Source of the DNA: an uncultured Collinsella sp.
GTDB taxonomy: Bacteria > Actinomycetota > Coriobacteriia > Coriobacteriales > Coriobacteriaceae
Assembly: GCA_900546825.1 (NCBI GenBank)
Contig: UREE01000075.1
Coordinates: 1 to 8,816, forward strand
DNA length: 8,816 bases
Direction: 5' to 3'
The notes beneath the pieces are model-generated. The model saw only the letters and a list, made by a program, of their open reading frames with translations, searched no databases and was not told the origin of the DNA. This document shows, in pieces, positions 7,572 to 8,816 of the stretch (position 1 is its first letter; every line of letters starts with the position of its first letter). Made by a program: the position numbers and the translations under genes.

Positions 7572-8100
7572 ACCAAGCGGGGCAGACGCAAAGCGAAGCG
7601 CTCGCGTCGTCGCCACGCGACGGCCTGCCAGTGCCGGTGACGTCGAGGAAGTACGCAGAAAGTTTCGGTAACACCGAACGCTCCCACCATAAGCTGCTAA
7701 TGGCAATGGCAGAGTTGGGATTATCGTTATTCGTCACCTTGCCCTTGAAGGCCTCGTACTGGCTACCCTCGGAGGAACTCCAGGGGTAGTCAGAGGCCCA
7801 AAGGGAAGTGAAGTCGGAGGTCCAATGGGAGGTGCAGGGCGCGATCTCGGAGTAGCTGAGAAGGAACAGCCTGTCCGAGGTCGCGGTTACGGCGGCGTTC
7901 TTATCGATTCCGCCGACGTTGTTCGTGAGCTTCCTGACGGTCTTCACCTTGGACTGGAAATCGGGCGGCATGAGGCTCCAGATCTCGCCGGAGTTCATCT
8001 TCGCACGGAGCTCCGACTTCTCCCAGCCACCGGCGTTGGTGTCGGTGGCGTTCATGCGGGGCGAAATACCCGTCGAGGTGGTGAGGAACGTCAGCCCCGC

Positions 8101-8103
8101 CTA
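8101..8103 (-). other. In-frame amber codon within the DUF6273 gene
   Basis: CTA on the plus strand is TAG on the minus strand, exactly in the frame shared by the upstream prepilin part and the downstream DUF6273 part. No shift is needed to read across it: ...DDLADGSG-[TAG]-AGLTFLTT.... A single base change from a sense codon such as AAG (Lys) would account for it. The next downstream ATG is at 8055, deep in the domain, so re-initiation would give a fragment without export signal. Confidence 0.9.
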
Positions 8104-8546
8104 GCCCGAGCCGTCGGCCAAATCGTCATGGTTGATGCCGATGATGCGGTATTCGAGCGTCTTCCCATCGGTGAGCTTCATCGTGAACTTGGTGCCGGCA
8201 TCCATGGCGGCCTTCGCCTTGGCGTAGGCGGGAGACGCCTTGCCCTTCGTGGCGATGTCCTCTGCCACGGCCTTCTGCTCACCGAGCGTCCAGTCCTTCG
8301 CGTCCTTGGCGATGGCCGCCTGGACGGTCGCGGAATCGGCCCCTGTGGAGCCGCCACCGGATGTTCCACCGTCCTCGACGCCACCGGTCGCCCCGCTGTT
8401 CACCGTGTTGCCGACCAGGTTGAACTGGTTTCGGATGGCCCCGGCCACGCTGGGTCCCGCGAACACGATCACCAGGCCGATGACCGCGATAATCAGGACG
8501 TACTCGATGATAGATTGCCCGCGAAGGCGGATACCTCTAGGAGATA

Positions 8547-8554
8547 CCCCCCCC
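8547..8554 (-). repeat. Homopolymer of eight G (minus strand) at the 5' end of the prepilin gene
   Basis: Eight consecutive C on the plus strand read as eight G in the sense direction of the prepilin gene. The tract lies between candidate starts (ATG with first base 8575, ATG with first base 8591) and the prepilin helix. With 8 G, the 8575 frame ends at TAG 8537-8539 and the 8591 frame also misses the helix. With 7 G, the 8575 start reads M-Q-R-Q-L-T-F-G-G-V-S-P-R-G-I-R-L-R-G-Q. With 9 G, the 8591 start reads into the same helix. GGAG lies 10 nt upstream of ATG 8575. Confidence 0.8.
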
Positions 8555-8715
8555 GAAGGTTAATTGCCGCTGCATGAATATGCGACTCCATTCGCTCAGG
8601 GTGAATAGAAACGGCTTGAGCGTAGGACTATTCCAATGGGTTGCGCTGGACTTGCCGCAGCGGCAAAGAGTAATTAGCCCAACGTCTGCGCAGCTTAACC
8701 GACCGCTCACACAAT

Positions 8716-8739
8716 CGAATTTGTTGCTCAACAAATTCG
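8716..8739. repeat. Inverted repeat, 11-bp arms with 2-nt centre
   Basis: CGAATTTGTTG (8716-8726) and CAACAAATTCG (8729-8739) are perfect reverse complements separated by CT. No T-run follows on either strand, so it does not look like an intrinsic terminator. It may be an operator for a dimeric regulator or a recombination-type site. It lies about 50 nt upstream of the putative GTG start at 8790. Confidence 0.7.
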
Positions 8740-8777
8740 CAGGTAAGGACAGCAGAATTGGTGTTACCGGAAGTTAC

Positions 8778-8782
8778 GGAGG
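8778..8782 (+). promoter_or_regulatory. Strong Shine-Dalgarno site before GTG 8790
   Basis: GGAGG (8778-8782, within CGGAGGA) is followed after a 7-nt spacer by GTG at 8790. Strength and spacing equal those of the best sites in the upstream operon (AAGGAG, 7 nt, for plsY). It is the main reason to propose a gene starting at the very end of the window. Confidence 0.5.
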
Positions 8783-8789
8783 ACCGCCG

Positions 8790-8816
8790 GTGTCGAGGCG
8801 GGCGGTCGAGAAGAAG
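8790..8816 (+). CDS. Possible start of a divergent gene, truncated by the window end
   Basis: From GTG 8790 the frame reads (M)SRRAVEKK and runs off the end of the sequence. Only nine codons are visible, so no family can be named. The basic N-terminus would suit a prepilin leader, and its position, divergent from the minus-strand prepilin gene, would allow a paired arrangement, but this is inference. The same frame is open upstream to ATG 8574, so a longer protein starting there is the alternative; that ATG has only a poorly placed GAAGG 14 nt upstream. Confidence is low because so little is seen. Confidence 0.35.

Larger units (their letters stand above)
7564..8575 (-). pseudogene. Flp-like prepilin with DUF6273 C-terminal domain, interrupted
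   Basis: One minus-strand frame encodes a secreted, probably pilus- or surface-linked protein, in three parts. First is a basic leader and hydrophobic helix, RLRG then QSIIEYVLIIAVIGLVIVF (8529-8461); this is the prepilin-peptidase/class III type, with cleavage expected at G|Q and Glu at +5. Next is a Gly/Ser/Thr linker (TGGVEDGGTSGGGSTG) and an Ala/Lys-rich helical part. Last is a DUF6273-type domain (from about LEYRIIGINHDD to the end) with SELRAKMNSGEIW, KLTNNVGG, FLLSYSEI, YPWSSSEGSQYEAF, WWERSV and terminal CVCPAWCF. The mature form would be about 317 codons. Two lesions exist: in-frame TAG at 8101-8103 (between GINHDDLADGSG and AGLTFLTT), and no start codon in frame, because TAA 8560-8562 precedes the helix without ATG, GTG or TTG. 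Removing one G from the 8547-8554 tract links the frame to ATG 8575. It could be phase-variable, a silent cassette or a dead copy. Confidence 0.75.
8576..8789. other. Upstream/intergenic region with inverted repeats
   Basis: Between the prepilin gene and the putative start at 8790 lies sequence of lower GC than the operon. It includes the perfect inverted repeat TTGCCGC-A-GCGGCAA (8652-8666) and the inverted repeat at 8716-8739. TTGCCGCTGC (8564-8573) and its reverse complement GCAGCGGCAA (8657-8666) form a wider pair. One plus-strand frame (ATG 8574) is open to the window end (81 codons) and a minus-strand frame covers 8537-8734. Third positions of the former are only modestly G/C-rich by my count, unlike the operon genes, so I do not call either. 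No clear promoter was found. Confidence 0.5.

Noticed and set aside
7323..7706. Minus-strand frame of 127 codons overlapping the end of the DUF6273 gene
   Set aside because: Its first half is a frame shadow of the DUF6273 coding region and it runs through the terminator hairpin at 7505-7540; no domain seen.
7567..7740. A diversity-generating retroelement variable region at the C-terminus of the DUF6273 protein
   Set aside because: No reverse transcriptase and no template repeat were seen. A 10-nt match (GGTGTTACCG) near 8759-8768 diverges mostly at G rather than A positions, so it looks like chance.
7825..8577. Plus-strand frame of 250 codons opposite the prepilin gene
   Set aside because: His/Arg/Gly/Asp-rich translation typical of an antisense shadow; the minus strand carries the recognisable prepilin and DUF6273 motifs.
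7044..8816. An integrated element using tRNA-Pro as attachment site
   Set aside because: No integrase and no direct repeat of the tRNA 3' end were found downstream within the window.

Overview
The window looks like the end of a short-read contig from a high-GC gut actinobacterium of the class Coriobacteriia, most likely Collinsella or a close relative. That assignment rests on protein flavour, strong G/C preference at third codon positions in the housekeeping genes, and the Flp-like prepilin/DUF6273 protein type. No 16S or other marker confirms it. The first 10 bases match the 3' end of an Illumina adapter, so real sequence probably begins at base 11.

Bases 11-6886 (+) form a tightly packed housekeeping run with gaps of at most about 20 nt and several ATGA or 8-nt overlaps: der (3' part), plsY, gpsA, rpe, a NifS/IscS-type cysteine desulfurase, a Nif3-family dinuclear-metal protein, a coiled-coil/zinc-ribbon protein and coaBC. 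gpsA makes glycerol-3-phosphate and plsY acylates it, so that pair opens phospholipid synthesis. rpe serves the pentose phosphate pathway, the desulfurase mobilises sulfur, and coaBC makes 4'-phosphopantetheine for CoA. coaBC carries a frameshift at 6450-6453 that loss of one AC unit would explain exactly.

Bases 6887-7086 hold a probable promoter, tRNA-Pro(GGG) with encoded CCA, and a strong intrinsic terminator. From 7087 the sequence changes character: lower GC, palindromes and no convincing gene until 7504.

Bases 7505-8575 (-) hold a broken surface-protein gene ending in its own hairpin terminator. It encodes a Flp/class III-type prepilin N-terminus, a Gly/Ser/Thr linker, and a DUF6273-type C-terminal domain. 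It is interrupted twice: by an in-frame TAG at 8101-8103, and by an 8-G tract (8547-8554) that separates the prepilin frame from every usable start codon. One G fewer joins it to an ATG at 8575; one G more joins it to an ATG at 8591. The locus could be a contingency gene, a silent cassette or a decayed copy.

Bases 8576-8816 contain inverted repeats and, on the + strand, a textbook Shine-Dalgarno 7 nt before a GTG at 8790. A divergent gene may therefore start just as the sequence ends.
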